From positions 1,674,001 to 1,738,000 of the forward strand of contig NW_019028979.1 in assembly GCF_002105155.1 (NCBI RefSeq): a stretch of 64,000 bases of DNA, given 5' to 3'. Shown one piece after another: positions 34,209 to 44,311 of the stretch. How positions within the stretch are numbered: position 1 is the first letter of the stretch; each line of letters starts with the position of its first letter. A model generated the notes under the pieces. It was not told the origin of the DNA. It searched no databases and saw only the letters and a program-made list of their open reading frames with translations. A program made the translations under genes and the position numbers. The DNA comes from Lobosporangium transversale (taxonomy: Eukaryota; Mortierellomycota; Mortierellomycetes; Mortierellales; Mortierellaceae).

Positions 34209-35840
34209 ATGAAGTTGAATCCGTTGAACATTCCAGAAATCCTCTCGCTTGTAGGCGACTTCCTCGATCGAAAAGATATCCCAAGCTGTCTCCGCGTCTC
34301 CAAGGCTTTTCACAATACACTGCTAAAGTCCATATGGAAAAGGATCGTCCTTGGATCTCGTTATGAGGATCAGATTGATTATCCTAATGAAGAAGCACTC
34401 CAGAACCACAAGAAATATATTGAGGAGCTTACCTTCCGTTATTCCTTCCCAGAGGAATTCAAGTCATTACAAGGTTGCGATCGTCTTCGATTTGTCGAGT
34501 ACTGGGCGAGATCATCAACGTCATGGCATCCGTCCGAACTGAGTCACATTTCGAGCCTTCTCAAGACCCACAGCTCCACGATCACTGGCTTTTGCTGCAG
34601 CAATTCGAGCTCACGGGAGCTCTGGGAGGCACTACTGGAATGCACCAATCTCAATTACTTGGATGTTTTCAATATTCAAATAGGCAATGATCAAGTCGAC
34701 CTGTTCCTTCAGGTTTGCAAGAAAGTTAAGCGCTTGGACTTGCGTACAGTATCAATCTCTCAGCTACCTACCGATTTCTTACCCCGCAACACCGGTAGCA
34801 GCGGAGACACTGATAGCAGTGATCACACTGATAGCAGCGGCAACACTGATAGCAGCGGCAACACTGATGATACCAATAACACTGACAGTACCACTGTCAC
34901 CGTCGACAACATTGTTAACACCGATAACAACGACAAATATATTTTCCCGAATATGCGTACGCTCAATCTTAGGGGCGTCTTAATAATCCGCCCTCCATAT
35001 CCATACACATCAGCATATTGCTTTGGTATGTTGGCTCGGAGATGTCCTACATTGTATGCATTGACATTCGATGTTTTCAACCTAAGCGACCAACCTTTTC
35101 AACAAGCATATAGTGACTTCTACAGGGCAGTTTTCCTTCAACAACCCTATACGCTGGTAAATTTGTCAGATCTATCTATCCCAACGATGACTATAAAAGA
35201 CAAGGATATGGCGGTACTTCTCAGACAAACGACTGAACTAAAACGACTGGATGTCCCATGTTGTGATTTCGGTCCACTCTCTATGCGTGAATTGCTAGCA
35301 GACAAACAATTGGCATTGAATAATGGACACATGGTGCAAGAGAAAAGGCTGCGGAGGCTCTGTGAGACAGTCGAGACAATGGCATTCAATGTACGGAATT
35401 TTAGGACGGATGGTATTGTTCAAACGATCTTATCCAATTGTCCATCCCTAAAGCAACTGACCGCACCTAAAATCACAGTGACAGAAATCGCCAATGGCTC
35501 AGAGTGGGTCAGTACTGATCTTGTCAAGTTGAGCATCTACCTTGAGGCTGATGTTGATCGGGAGACAGCAGAAGGCATGGCAAAGCAACGCGCTGTGTTT
35601 AAACAGCTAGGCAAATTGACCCAACTACAATATCTCGATTTGAAAGGTTATTACAGTTCAGGATACGAGGGGAAACGGACACTGGACTTGAGGCTAAGGG
35701 CAGGTCTGGACGAGCTAATCAACCTAAGGAATCTGGATCGATTTGAATTCATAGATGACAACCATAAACTAATGCAACCTGAGGATGTGACATGGATCAT
35801 CACCAACTGGCGAGGGTCCAAGAGTTGGAGAACAATGTGA
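34209..35840 (+). CDS. F-box/LRR protein with Asp/Ser/Thr repeat insert
   Basis: A single-exon gene of 543 residues. The N-terminus LNIPEILSLVGDFLDRKDIP...CLRVSKAFHNTLLKSIW is an F-box, the motif that binds Skp1 in SCF ubiquitin ligases. LRR-like segments follow (LWEALLECTNLNYLDV, VKRLDLRTVSIS, MRTLNLRGV, TELKRLDVPCCDFG, LTQLQYLDLKGYYSSG, LDELINLRNLDRFEF). Between two repeats, around residues 195-240, lies a short tandem array of DTDSSGN-like units encoded by an imperfect repeat at about 34797-34935. The protein is in the same family as the products of 59429-61984 and the relic at 11411-11822. It sits between kelch copy 1 and the kelch trio without sharing their intron pattern. The substrate it recruits is unknown. 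Confidence 0.85.
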   Translation: MKLNPLNIPEILSLVGDFLDRKDIPSCLRVSKAFHNTLLKSIWKRIVLGSRYEDQIDYPNEEALQNHKKYIEELTFRYSFPEEFKSLQGCDRLRFVEYWARSSTSWHPSELSHISSLLKTHSSTITGFCCSNSSSRELWEALLECTNLNYLDVFNIQIGNDQVDLFLQVCKKVKRLDLRTVSISQLPTDFLPRNTGSSGDTDSSDHTDSSGNTDSSGNTDDTNNTDSTTVTVDNIVNTDNNDKYIFPNMRTLNLRGVLIIRPPYPYTSAYCFGMLARRCPTLYALTFDVFNLSDQPFQQAYSDFYRAVFLQQPYTLVNLSDLSIPTMTIKDKDMAVLLRQTTELKRLDVPCCDFGPLSMRELLADKQLALNNGHMVQEKRLRRLCETVETMAFNVRNFRTDGIVQTILSNCPSLKQLTAPKITVTEIANGSEWVSTDLVKLSIYLEADVDRETAEGMAKQRAVFKQLGKLTQLQYLDLKGYYSSGYEGKRTLDLRLRAGLDELINLRNLDRFEFIDDNHKLMQPEDVTWIITNWRGSKSWRTM

Positions 35841-36759
35841 GCTGTGGTCCCAGAACGATTAGCATCAGCAGAAAGTAATATACTGGGGTCTCGCAATCTC
35901 CAGTTTCAATGCTCAAGATACCGACAGACATTCCCAAAATTTAGAAGCCATGAGCAAGCTCAAGAAGTTAGAAAAAAGGAAAAGGCTTATACATATATAC
36001 AATGAACAGTGGCATATAGACTGCACGACTACAGGATTTCAGACAGACATGAATACAATAGCACGAACAGCATAGATTTTATATAGATACAATTAGATTA
36101 GATTAAATTATAAACTGACGATTATAAATTGAAAGTTATAGCAATTATCAAGGTAGTGATTTCTGACGCTTTAAAAAGAGCTCTCCGAGACTCTAATCAT
36201 TAAGATGGATTCCCATCTCCCGTGAGATGAGCAATATGCTGTATTGCTGAACTGTGTCCACTGACTACTTCAATAACCTGAGCCAATAGATCGACTTGGA
36301 AAGAATTTTATATTATTTTATTTTAATTTTTTATTTTCGAATCTGGATTTGCCTGGTTCGTGAATGCAACGATTGAAAATGCGAGAGAATAATCCACGCC
36401 GTCAACAGAAATATATGTCAATTGAAGACTACGCCATGGCTTGCATACACAATGACTTCTAGGGAGGAATGTAGGATCGACGCGTCTCGCTTAGAAAGAG
36501 AGCCCTTTCCACAAACTACTGTAGACAATCTGCTTAGAAAATCCCTCCAGATGAGAACGTACGTTCAGGATGCTAAAGTTGTATTGGTGGCATCTTAGTA
36601 TGGTATCGTAGATAGTGTTTATTATTATTTAACATGTCTTGTACACGAGTATAGGGAAGTATACAGCTATTGCAGGGGTTTTTGTGTTCTATACGTTCTT
36701 TTAACAGGAGCTGTCCGTATAGTGGACAATTCACTGTACCATGTGTAAAAGAAGAGCGG
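35841..36759. other. Spacer between F-box gene and kelch copy 2
   Basis: A 919-bp gap between converging 3' ends. Nothing recognisable except A/T-rich sequence, including ATTAG repeats near 36088-36105. Confidence 0.6.
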
Positions 36760-38441
36760 CTACTGAGGATTTTGTCTCAGAGAATGTTGGTCATGAAGAG
36801 TGTGTGTAGACATTGATGCCATAGTCTGAGAGGCATGAGGATGAGTGTGGCCAGTGAAGGGGAGCTCGATCTTGTCGCATCCTTCATATGCAGGCGGGCT
36901 TTGACTCATACTGGAAGCGTTTCCTTGCTCAATGACCTTGCCATCAAAATGGTCATAATTTTCTGTCTTCTCCTCCTGTTCTTTTCGTCGCCTGTAGATC
37001 AATGCAATTACAGCAATTGCTACAAGGGCTAAGGCTCCCACTATCCCTCCTGCGATGGCTCCAACATTGGTGACTGAAGATTCGCTTTCCTGTTCTGGAT
37101 ATAACGATGTGGGTGTAGATGAAGGCATTTGAGATGCTGTAGAAGGATCCATAGAAGAAGCTGTGGTAGATGGTGGCTTGCTGGGAGCTGTAAAGTTTTT
37201 GACCCATGCAAACTTGGTCACGTCAAATACAGCGATTGTTGCAAGCTCAGTCGTAGTATGTTCACCTCCCCAAGCGATGAATTGATCTCCAACCAAGGCA
37301 CAAGCAGGATAGGCGCGCGGTTCAGGCGCATTGGGTCCTTTTTTCCATACTTTCGTTTTGAGATCCAACACAAATATCTCTGGAGAATAAACATAAAGAT
37401 GTAAAGGATCATCAGGTTTGGGGGTGCGGCCGCCAAAAACAACGACCTTGGTGGCATCCTCATCTATCGTAGTACAGTAACATAATAGCGCGAATCACAA
37501 TAACAAGGAATTGGTTGAATGTTAGTAGAAAGAACTCACAAAAGCTCTTCGTTGAATCAACCATGGACCAGTAACTTTGTACGAAAGGGCTTGACATACT
37601 GATGACCATGCAGTTAAATCCTCTTTTGGTTGGAGATTGTCCAGTTACAGGCTAAAATCACATTTTCGAATCAGTAACGAAGAGACCTTAATACTTCAGA
37701 GATCCTTTTTTTTCTTAGTAAAAGAATGTACTTCCTTTCACTTACAACCTGTATCCATGCATTCAAGTCGATTACGTATTCTGTGAGGTACAGCAACGCT
37801 TCGTCCTCGTAACGTCTGTATCCAAACAGGATGGACTTTGAAGCGCTATTATAAACAGCACCATCGTAATTGTCATCATCCAATGTACCGTTGAGGATAT
37901 CATAGCTATATTTCCAGACTCGAGTAGTCGAATTATACACACATACGGAGTTGCCGACATCAGTAGCAGAAGCACTATAGATCAGCCCTGTCCTTGGGTC
38001 CAAAACTGGAGAGTAGAGATTGCAATCCAGGGGTTCAACTGTTTTCAGTATGTTCCATTTTCCATTAGGGTTACTGTAGTTGACATGATAGCTGATATAG
38101 CCTGCTCCATTAAACACGTAAAGAGTGTGATTATCAGCCACACCGGTGTATCCTGGATCGCTTGGGAAGACTCCAAAGTTTTGGAGTGTCCAAGGAGCTT
38201 TATCAACAGACCAGGACGTTGAGAGGTCTAAAGAGTAAAACTTGCTGTTTTTTTCGAGGTGTGAACCACCCTGGACAAAGAGCTTTGAGCCGATGCGAGC
38301 ATATACGGGATGTCCATTGGCTGCGGGAGCGTTTTGTGCCTGAATTGTTAAGACATTCCAGAGGGGTGAGAATAAGAAGCAAAAGAAAAATAGAAGTGGG
38401 AAAGTATGATAAGCCATCCTGAAGAAAATTCGATAAGCCAT
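36760..38441 (-). CDS. Kelch-type surface protein with one membrane span and PPxY tail (kelch copy 2)
   Basis: Exons on the minus strand: 38441-37746, 37651-37600, 37463-36760; 1452 nt, 483 residues. A second ATG at 38417 would shorten the signal region by 8 residues. After the signal peptide come kelch-like blades: ARIGSKLFVQGG, KFYSLDLSTSWSVDKAPW, SPVLDPRTGLIYSA, YDGAVYNSASKSILFGYRR, ATKVVVFGGRTP, EIFVLDLKTKVWKKGPNAPE and LVGDQFIAWGG. A Ser/Thr/Pro stalk and a membrane span (about 384-406, VGAIAGGIVGALALVAIAVI) lead to a basic stop-transfer RRRK and a cytoplasmic tail of about 77 residues. The tail contains PPAY (about 439-442), a WW-domain/Nedd4-family docking motif, then YEGCDKIELPFTG, shared with copy 3. 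The 52-nt microexon is present. Ligand and partner unknown. Confidence 0.85.
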
Positions 38442-38661
38442 CTTAGAGAAAGCTTCAAGAAAAAAAAAAAAAAAAAAAAAAAAAAAAGAATGCGAGATGG
38501 AATGAGAAAGAAACTACTGCATGTGCCTGAAAAAGAGGATGACAAGAAGACAGAATGTATGTGTGTGAATGAGCTCTCAACTACTATGATAGAGCGAACC
38601 TTCCCTAACCAACATGTGTAACCATGCAATGCATATAATCTTGTAACCTTGATTAGCGTCC

Positions 38662-38764
38662 TTCAAATATCAAAACAAATTTGCCATCTGCGAACGCAAT
38701 AGTCGAAAAGTCATGACATTTGCCTTTTTAGGCAAATGTCACATTTTTTGTTTTGATATTTGAA
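38662..38764. repeat. Nested inverted repeats (MITE-like hairpin)
   Basis: An 18-bp perfect outer inverted repeat, 38662-38679 with 38747-38764 (TTCAAATATCAAAACAAA), encloses an inner perfect palindrome at 38714-38741 (TGACATTTGCC, 6-nt loop, GGCAAATGTCA). It lies between the start of kelch copy 2 and the 3' end of copy 3. Confidence 0.85.
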
Positions 38765-39009
38765 TGGCACTATTATTGGAGCCATGTTGCAGAAGCAAAA
38801 CCCGGGCTCTTGGTCTTATTTCACATGTACATGTATAGATGAAGCTCAGCTTCCGTTTTTACTTTTTATGATGGTTTTTGTGTAAAATGTAATTATTTGT
38901 AATGTACATGGATATGTCTATGCTATTGGAGTTTTCGTACTTCAGCAAGCCAGCCTAAAATCATTCTTCCAGAGAACGATCTACTGGCAAGGATAAAAGA
39001 AAAAAATGG

Positions 39010-40610
39010 CTACAGCTGGGATCCCTTCTTCCGGTAGTTTTGCTCACGAGAGCTATGTGTAACTTTTGCAGTCTGGGAAGTAAAAGGTTGACGATTACCA
39101 CTAAAGGCGTATTCAATCTTGTCACACCCTTCAAATTCGGGTATACTGGTAGAGTAACAATCTTCGATTTCAATCTTCCCATCAACTATTTCACACACTT
39201 CACTCCTCTTTCGCCGTCGTATGTAAAAGAGCATGCCACCGATGAGGGCTATTAGTGCCGAGGCTCCTGCTACACTCCCAATGACCACTTCAATGCTCAT
39301 AGTCGAAGGCTCACTTGTCGGACCAGGTAGTGTTGTATATGAAGGTCCCTGAGACCCTGTGGACGATATGATGGTAGGTTCAAGCGATTGTAGATAGCTT
39401 GGAGCCTTGTAAGTTGTGACCCATGCGAATTGGGTTAAATCAAATACTAAGACTGATCCGAAGGGAGCTTCGGCTCTATTTCTCTCTCCACCCCAGACCA
39501 CAAATTGATCCCCAACAAGAGTACAAGCAGCATATCCTCGTGGCTCATTTGCATTAGGTCCTTTTTTCCATTCTTTTGAATTGACATCCAATACAAATAT
39601 TTCTGAAGAATAAGTGGCACTGGAAATGTCAGCGTTAAGGGTGTGGCCTCCAAAGACAACAATCTTGGATGCGTCATCATCTAATGATGAGAAATAGGAT
39701 ATCCATTAGCCAACGCTATTGATATTTATACGTTATATTAAAAATCAAAATCAAAATAGAAGCTGAGTAGCTTACTGATGGCCATGCAGTTTGCTCTTCT
39801 TTCGGTAGGAGTTTGTCCTTTTACAAACTAGAATATGAATAGATTTTATGTTTTAGTCATATACTTTGTCGACTCGATTTTTTAGGAAAAAAGAAAAACA
39901 CTCACATAATAGGACCAGGAATTCCTATCGATAAGATACTCTGTAATGTGCGCTGCTATTACAACGCCCTGTGTTTTTGATCTGTAGCCAAACATGATAG
40001 AATTCCTAGCACTGTTGTAAACTGCACCGTCATAATTCCGCTCGGCTAATGTGCCATTGCTGACCTGGCTGAGTTTCCATGTTTGTGTAGATCGATCAAA
40101 GACGCATATGCTCTCACCATAGAGATTACTTGAAGCACTATAGATCAATCCAGTCCTTGGGTCGATGACTGGAATATAAATGGCGCACTCCAAGGGCTCA
40201 GTTGTCTTCATAACACTCCATTTCGCATTTGGGTCTGTGAGGTCGATTCGGTAATCCTCGACGCCATCAATAGGGAACATATAAAGCATTTGGTTATCAC
40301 CCACACCATAATACGTCTTTTCGTTAACAAAACGTCCGAAATCATGGGCCGTCCAAACTGCTGTGTCAACAGACCAAGACTTTGAGAGTTCCAAAGCGAA
40401 ATATGAGCCACTATTGGAATTCTGCGGGCCACCCGGTACAAACAACCTCGAGCCAACTCGGACAAAGGGCATTTGTGTATTCGCAACAGGGATGACCTGG
40501 CCTTGTGCGAATAAGAGCGGGGTATTATTGAAGGATACAAATAAGGAGCATAGTAGAGGTATCAAAAGTGTCGGGTTAACAGTGAAAGGGAATGAATTGT
40601 CATAAGCCAT
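39010..40610 (-). CDS. Kelch-type surface protein with one membrane span (kelch copy 3)
   Basis: Exons on the minus strand: 40610-39906, 39827-39776, 39680-39010; 1428 nt, 475 residues. It has the same architecture as copy 2: signal peptide, kelch blades (VRVGSRLFVPGG, YFALELSKSWSVDTAVW, IPVIDPRTGLIYSA, YDGAVYNSARNSIMFGYRS, ASKIVVFGGHTL, EIFVLDVNSKEWKKGPNANE, LVGDQFVVWGG), a Ser/Thr/Pro stalk, a membrane span (about 383-406, VVIGSVAGASALIALIGGM), RRRK and a tail of about 65 residues with FEGCDKIEYAFSG. The tail lacks the PPxY of copy 2 (IPEFEG instead). The microexon encodes FVKGQTPTERRANCMAI. High similarity to copy 2 in the same orientation indicates tandem duplication. Confidence 0.85.
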
Positions 40611-42008
40611 GATAAACAGAAAAAAAAAAGAAAAAAAAAGACTGGCAGCAGGATTGTGTGGACGCCGCTCTGAAAGAGACTGATGGCGAAGCCTTTCAAT
40701 CCGAGGAATGGACAGTAGGAAAAAAATAAGTAATCAAGATGATCATGCCATGACATGAGAACGGCGATGTGCTCTTTGCTCATTGGGCATTTTTGACTAC
40801 AGTTGCTTAGACCACAAGTACTCAACTGATATCAGAGCCATGTGTGCATGTGTCACGGTAATTGAATTGTGATATTGAAAACAGTATGTGCATTTGTACT
40901 TTTAGTGACAACCAAGGAAAGTGCCTGGAAATGTGTCTAATGTTCATTCTATCGCATAGTATTCACTCATTCTAGTATTACAGAACAAGGTAACCTCGAT
41001 AATCTGGTGCATCTCGTATGCATTAATTCTAAGGGCTCGTTTCTTTTCTTTCCTTTTTTAATTGACAATTTTCTTCCAGCTGTGGCTGTGAATCAGACCC
41101 TGTAATCTGATGAATATTCGCCCTTGCTACGCCCTGATGTTCACAGCACGCATTAACTTTGATTCATGCCGAAAGGGTCTTTTAGATCTCTGACGACAAA
41201 CTCTAATTTGAGGCGAATGCACCTGTCGAGCCACAAAGCTGTCAGTATTTAGTTAATGAATACTCATCGATATCAGTGAATATAATAAAAGATGATTGGG
41301 CGGTGGTGCCCACTGCGATCATTTATATTCCTGATAAGGATTCCATTCAGGTATTTAATAGTTCTTTCAGTTAGTTCACGTCGTCCCAACAGTATCTGTT
41401 GCTGTGTCATGTTCTCTTCAGCCTTCTATTCAATATTATTCTCAATAGAGATTCTTGAATGTCCAAACTCAATGTCATTGTCCCATTCAGCGCTGTCCAA
41501 GGCCTTTATCTTTATGTCACATGTATGTCGATCCAAACGTCTTCTAGATGGGTATCGAACGAGTGTCTTCAATCCTTTGACAAAAAGCGGCTTGTCCATG
41601 TACTGCTCTGTTCTTTGGATCAATTAGCCGCCCTCTAATGTATGCTGTCGACTCCTGAGCATGATGGGTCTAAAGTAAGCAGGTAGATGGATCATTCGCA
41701 AGTGGAGCCGTTAAATGAATCTGAAACAATAGTTGCTAATATCCTCTTTTCAAAGACTACCAATGCCGCGTGTAAAAAAAAAGCTTCCAAACTGTAGACT
41801 CGAACTGAGGGCTCAAATTCAATAAAAATCATTTTGTAGATACCATTACGTTCGATAGATCTTCTTGGGATGAGGATATTATAAACTAATTGAGCTATCT
41901 GTATCAGTACATAACATTAATGCTATTGTTTAATTGTACCTATGTGGCTATTACCGCAACTCTTTCATTCTCAAGAAGGTCGAAGTTTATGGGGTATAAT
42001 GTACAGCA
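40611..42008. other. Spacer between kelch copies 3 and 4, with one possible decayed reading frame
   Basis: A 1.4-kb gap. A minus-strand stretch from about 41623 to 41280 is open for about 110 codons apart from one TAG (about 41423-41425), and reads like ordinary protein (LDRHTCDIKIKALDSAEWDN). The plus strand is also open there, so coding potential is ambiguous. No family recognised. Confidence 0.35.
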
Positions 42009-43701
42009 TCAGGGCAATCCTTGAGGATCTCCTCCTAAACGGATTGGTGCTTGAGGGTTGCGAGCCCTTGTCGAGGGCATCACTTGAGGGTTACCGGGTT
42101 GGTTCTGATTTTGATGGCAGATAACCTCAGCCTTGATATGATGCTCAAGTTGATCCCTCAGGTTTGCATTTGGCTTGTGGGCTGTCAATTGGTTTGTTAG
42201 GAGCGACCCACTGGCACTATCACCTGAATTAAAATCATCCTGCTCGATTATCATTTGGTTAAGCTCATATCCTTCTCTCTTCCTCTGCCGCCGCTTATAC
42301 ACTAGCGCACCTGCTGTAATACCAATCACAGTTAGCACCCCCACAACCCCTCCCGTAATGGCTCCCACGTCGGTGGCCGAAGGTTTGTGTGCTGGAATAG
42401 GAGACGATTGAGTAATGGAGGGCATCTGTGTTTTAGATGAACTGGAAGATGGTTTAGAGGATTGATAGTAGCTTGGAGCTTTGTAGTTGTCAACCCATCT
42501 AAACCAAGTCAAGTCGAACACAATGGGTGGTCCCGATGCAATTATACTTTCGTCATGCCCGCCCCATGCCACAAATTGGTCCCCAACAACAATGCATGCT
42601 GCATAACCGCGTCTGACAGGCGAGCTGGCTCCTTTTCTCCAGGCTCTTGAGGCAATGTCCAATACGTACAAATCCCCAGAAAAAGTGCTATCACTAGGCA
42701 GGCTTGAGGTGGGGTTTAATGGAACACGGCCTCCAAAAACAACAATCTTGGTACCACTCTCATCTATTGATAAACAAGCTGGAAATGAGTAGAAGGCACG
42801 TAGGGAAGCCGCCAGTAGACGTAATATGAAGGTGACTCCTTTTCGACCTATGAAATAAAGGACGCAGCTTACCGATAGCCATACAATGATCAGACCTTGG
42901 GCTCGGAATATCACCATGTGTAGTCTAGAATAATGTTTTGAGGAAACTGTTATTCAGCAATGGATTTATGAATGTGGGTAGAACTCAGTGAAAGGTGTGG
43001 AGACATGGAAAAGTGATCATACATTAGACACCTACATAATTTGACCAACGACCAATATCAATAGAGTACTCTGTGATATAAGTGCTTGAGTCCCAAAAAT
43101 TATTGTATCCTCCATGATACATAATAGACTTTCTAGCATTATTATAAACACCTCCACCATAATACCGTTGTATCAGCATAAATGGAGGGATCGTAGTGTG
43201 TTGCCACGTAAGCGTGGCTTGATTGAGCACACATAGATATTGCGTCCCAGCAATGTAAACAAGCCCAGTTCTTGGATCGAGAACAGGACGAATTCCTTGC
43301 TGGAGAGTTTCAGGAGGAGCTGTCGACGTGACATTCCAGCCAACATTGGGGCTTTCAACATTGATCTGATAGACATATAAATTATTGCCATTCACAAGAT
43401 ACTCGTAAAACGTCTGATTGTTGGGTGATCCTGTTGCAGTCGCAAGACGGAAGCCTGGCCCATCAGTATGAGCCTGCCATGGTACATTGCTGACAGGCCA
43501 GGATGTGGAGAGGTCTAAAGAGAAGAACTGGGACGTAGGTTCCTTTTGCGATTGAGTGAGCATATATTCACCACCTTGGATATAGAGTCTTGAGCCGAGA
43601 CGTGCAAAGGCCATTTCTGCCGCATCCTTTGGAGCGACTTGACCCTGCACGAATAAACCATCGTTGAGAAATGAGAATAAAAATAAAGAGAGAATCCACA
43701 T
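42009..43701 (-). CDS. Kelch-type surface protein with one membrane span and a divergent tail (kelch copy 4)
   Basis: Exons on the minus strand: 43701-43036, 42924-42873, 42763-42009; 1473 nt, 490 residues. The start is the ATG at 43701, which opens directly into a signal peptide (MWILSLFLFSFLNDGLFVQG). The frame extends upstream only through a TTG. Blades: ARLGSRLYIQGGEYML, QFFSLDLSTSWPVSNVPW, RPVLDPRTGLVYIAG, YYGGGVYNNARKSIMYHGG, GTKIVVFGGRVP, DLYVLDIASRAWRKG and VVGDQFVAWGGHDES. A Ser/Pro stalk and membrane span (about 372-394, VGAITGGVVGVLTVIGIT) precede KRRQRKR and a tail of about 90 residues rich in Asn, Gln and Pro. The tail lacks the EGCDKIE motif of copies 2 and 3. The first donor is the less common GTAGGT. 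The microexon encodes TTHGDIPSPRSDHCMAI. Confidence 0.84.
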
Positions 43702-43942
43702 GTGAAACGAAGTGAAGTGTGAGTGCTGTGACTGCAATTGGACTGCGCCGTCCCGCTGACTTCAGAAAGGTTGGAATGGAGTGCGATGTGCCTGGAAAAG
43801 ACGGAAAGAGGAAAATAATTAAGATGATCCAAGATTCCATGTTCATCATTTTATTACCTGATCAGTTGTGGCTGTATAATCCACATGCGTTGAGCCATGA
43901 TGACAAAAAAAAGAATTTCACTTTTCTTTTCTTTCATTCTTT

Positions 43943-44049
43943 CTTTTTTTTTTTTATTTTTTTTTTTTATTTTTTTTTTTATTTTTTTTTTTTATTTTTT
44001 TTTTTATTTTTATTTTTATTTTTTTTTTTATTTTTTTTTTTTATTTTTT
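43943..44049. repeat. T-rich minisatellite with regularly spaced A
   Basis: Runs of about 5 to 13 T are each separated by a single A over about 105 bp, with a near 12-bp period in the first half. Confidence 0.9.
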
Positions 44050-44284
44050 ATGCTTGTCTCCATTGTGGTACTGCAGTATCTTCACTCATCTGTCATTAAA
44101 GCGTTAAAATCGACTTTATAACCTGCTACTTTTTCTGTTGGGCAACGGGAAATTCCTCAACCGCAGGGCGGAGGTGTTGTTTAAGTTCCGTCTCCTTGAC
44201 TGTGCCCCTGCAGGCTCAAGTTTCTCCGAATAATAAAACAGTCGCTTACGTCCGCATAGGCGCAAATGCCTACAGAGATCATGA

Positions 44285-44311
44285 TATAGATATATATATA
44301 TATATATATAT
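44285..44311. repeat. (TA)n microsatellite
   Basis: An almost pure TA tract of about 27 bp. Confidence 0.9.

Noticed and set aside
43702-43737. Extension of kelch copy 4 to 43737
   Set aside because: It begins with TTG. The ATG at 43701 opens directly into a signal peptide like those of its relatives.
43719-44099. Open frames of Phe/Ile/Tyr across the T-rich minisatellite
   Set aside because: Product of the simple repeat.
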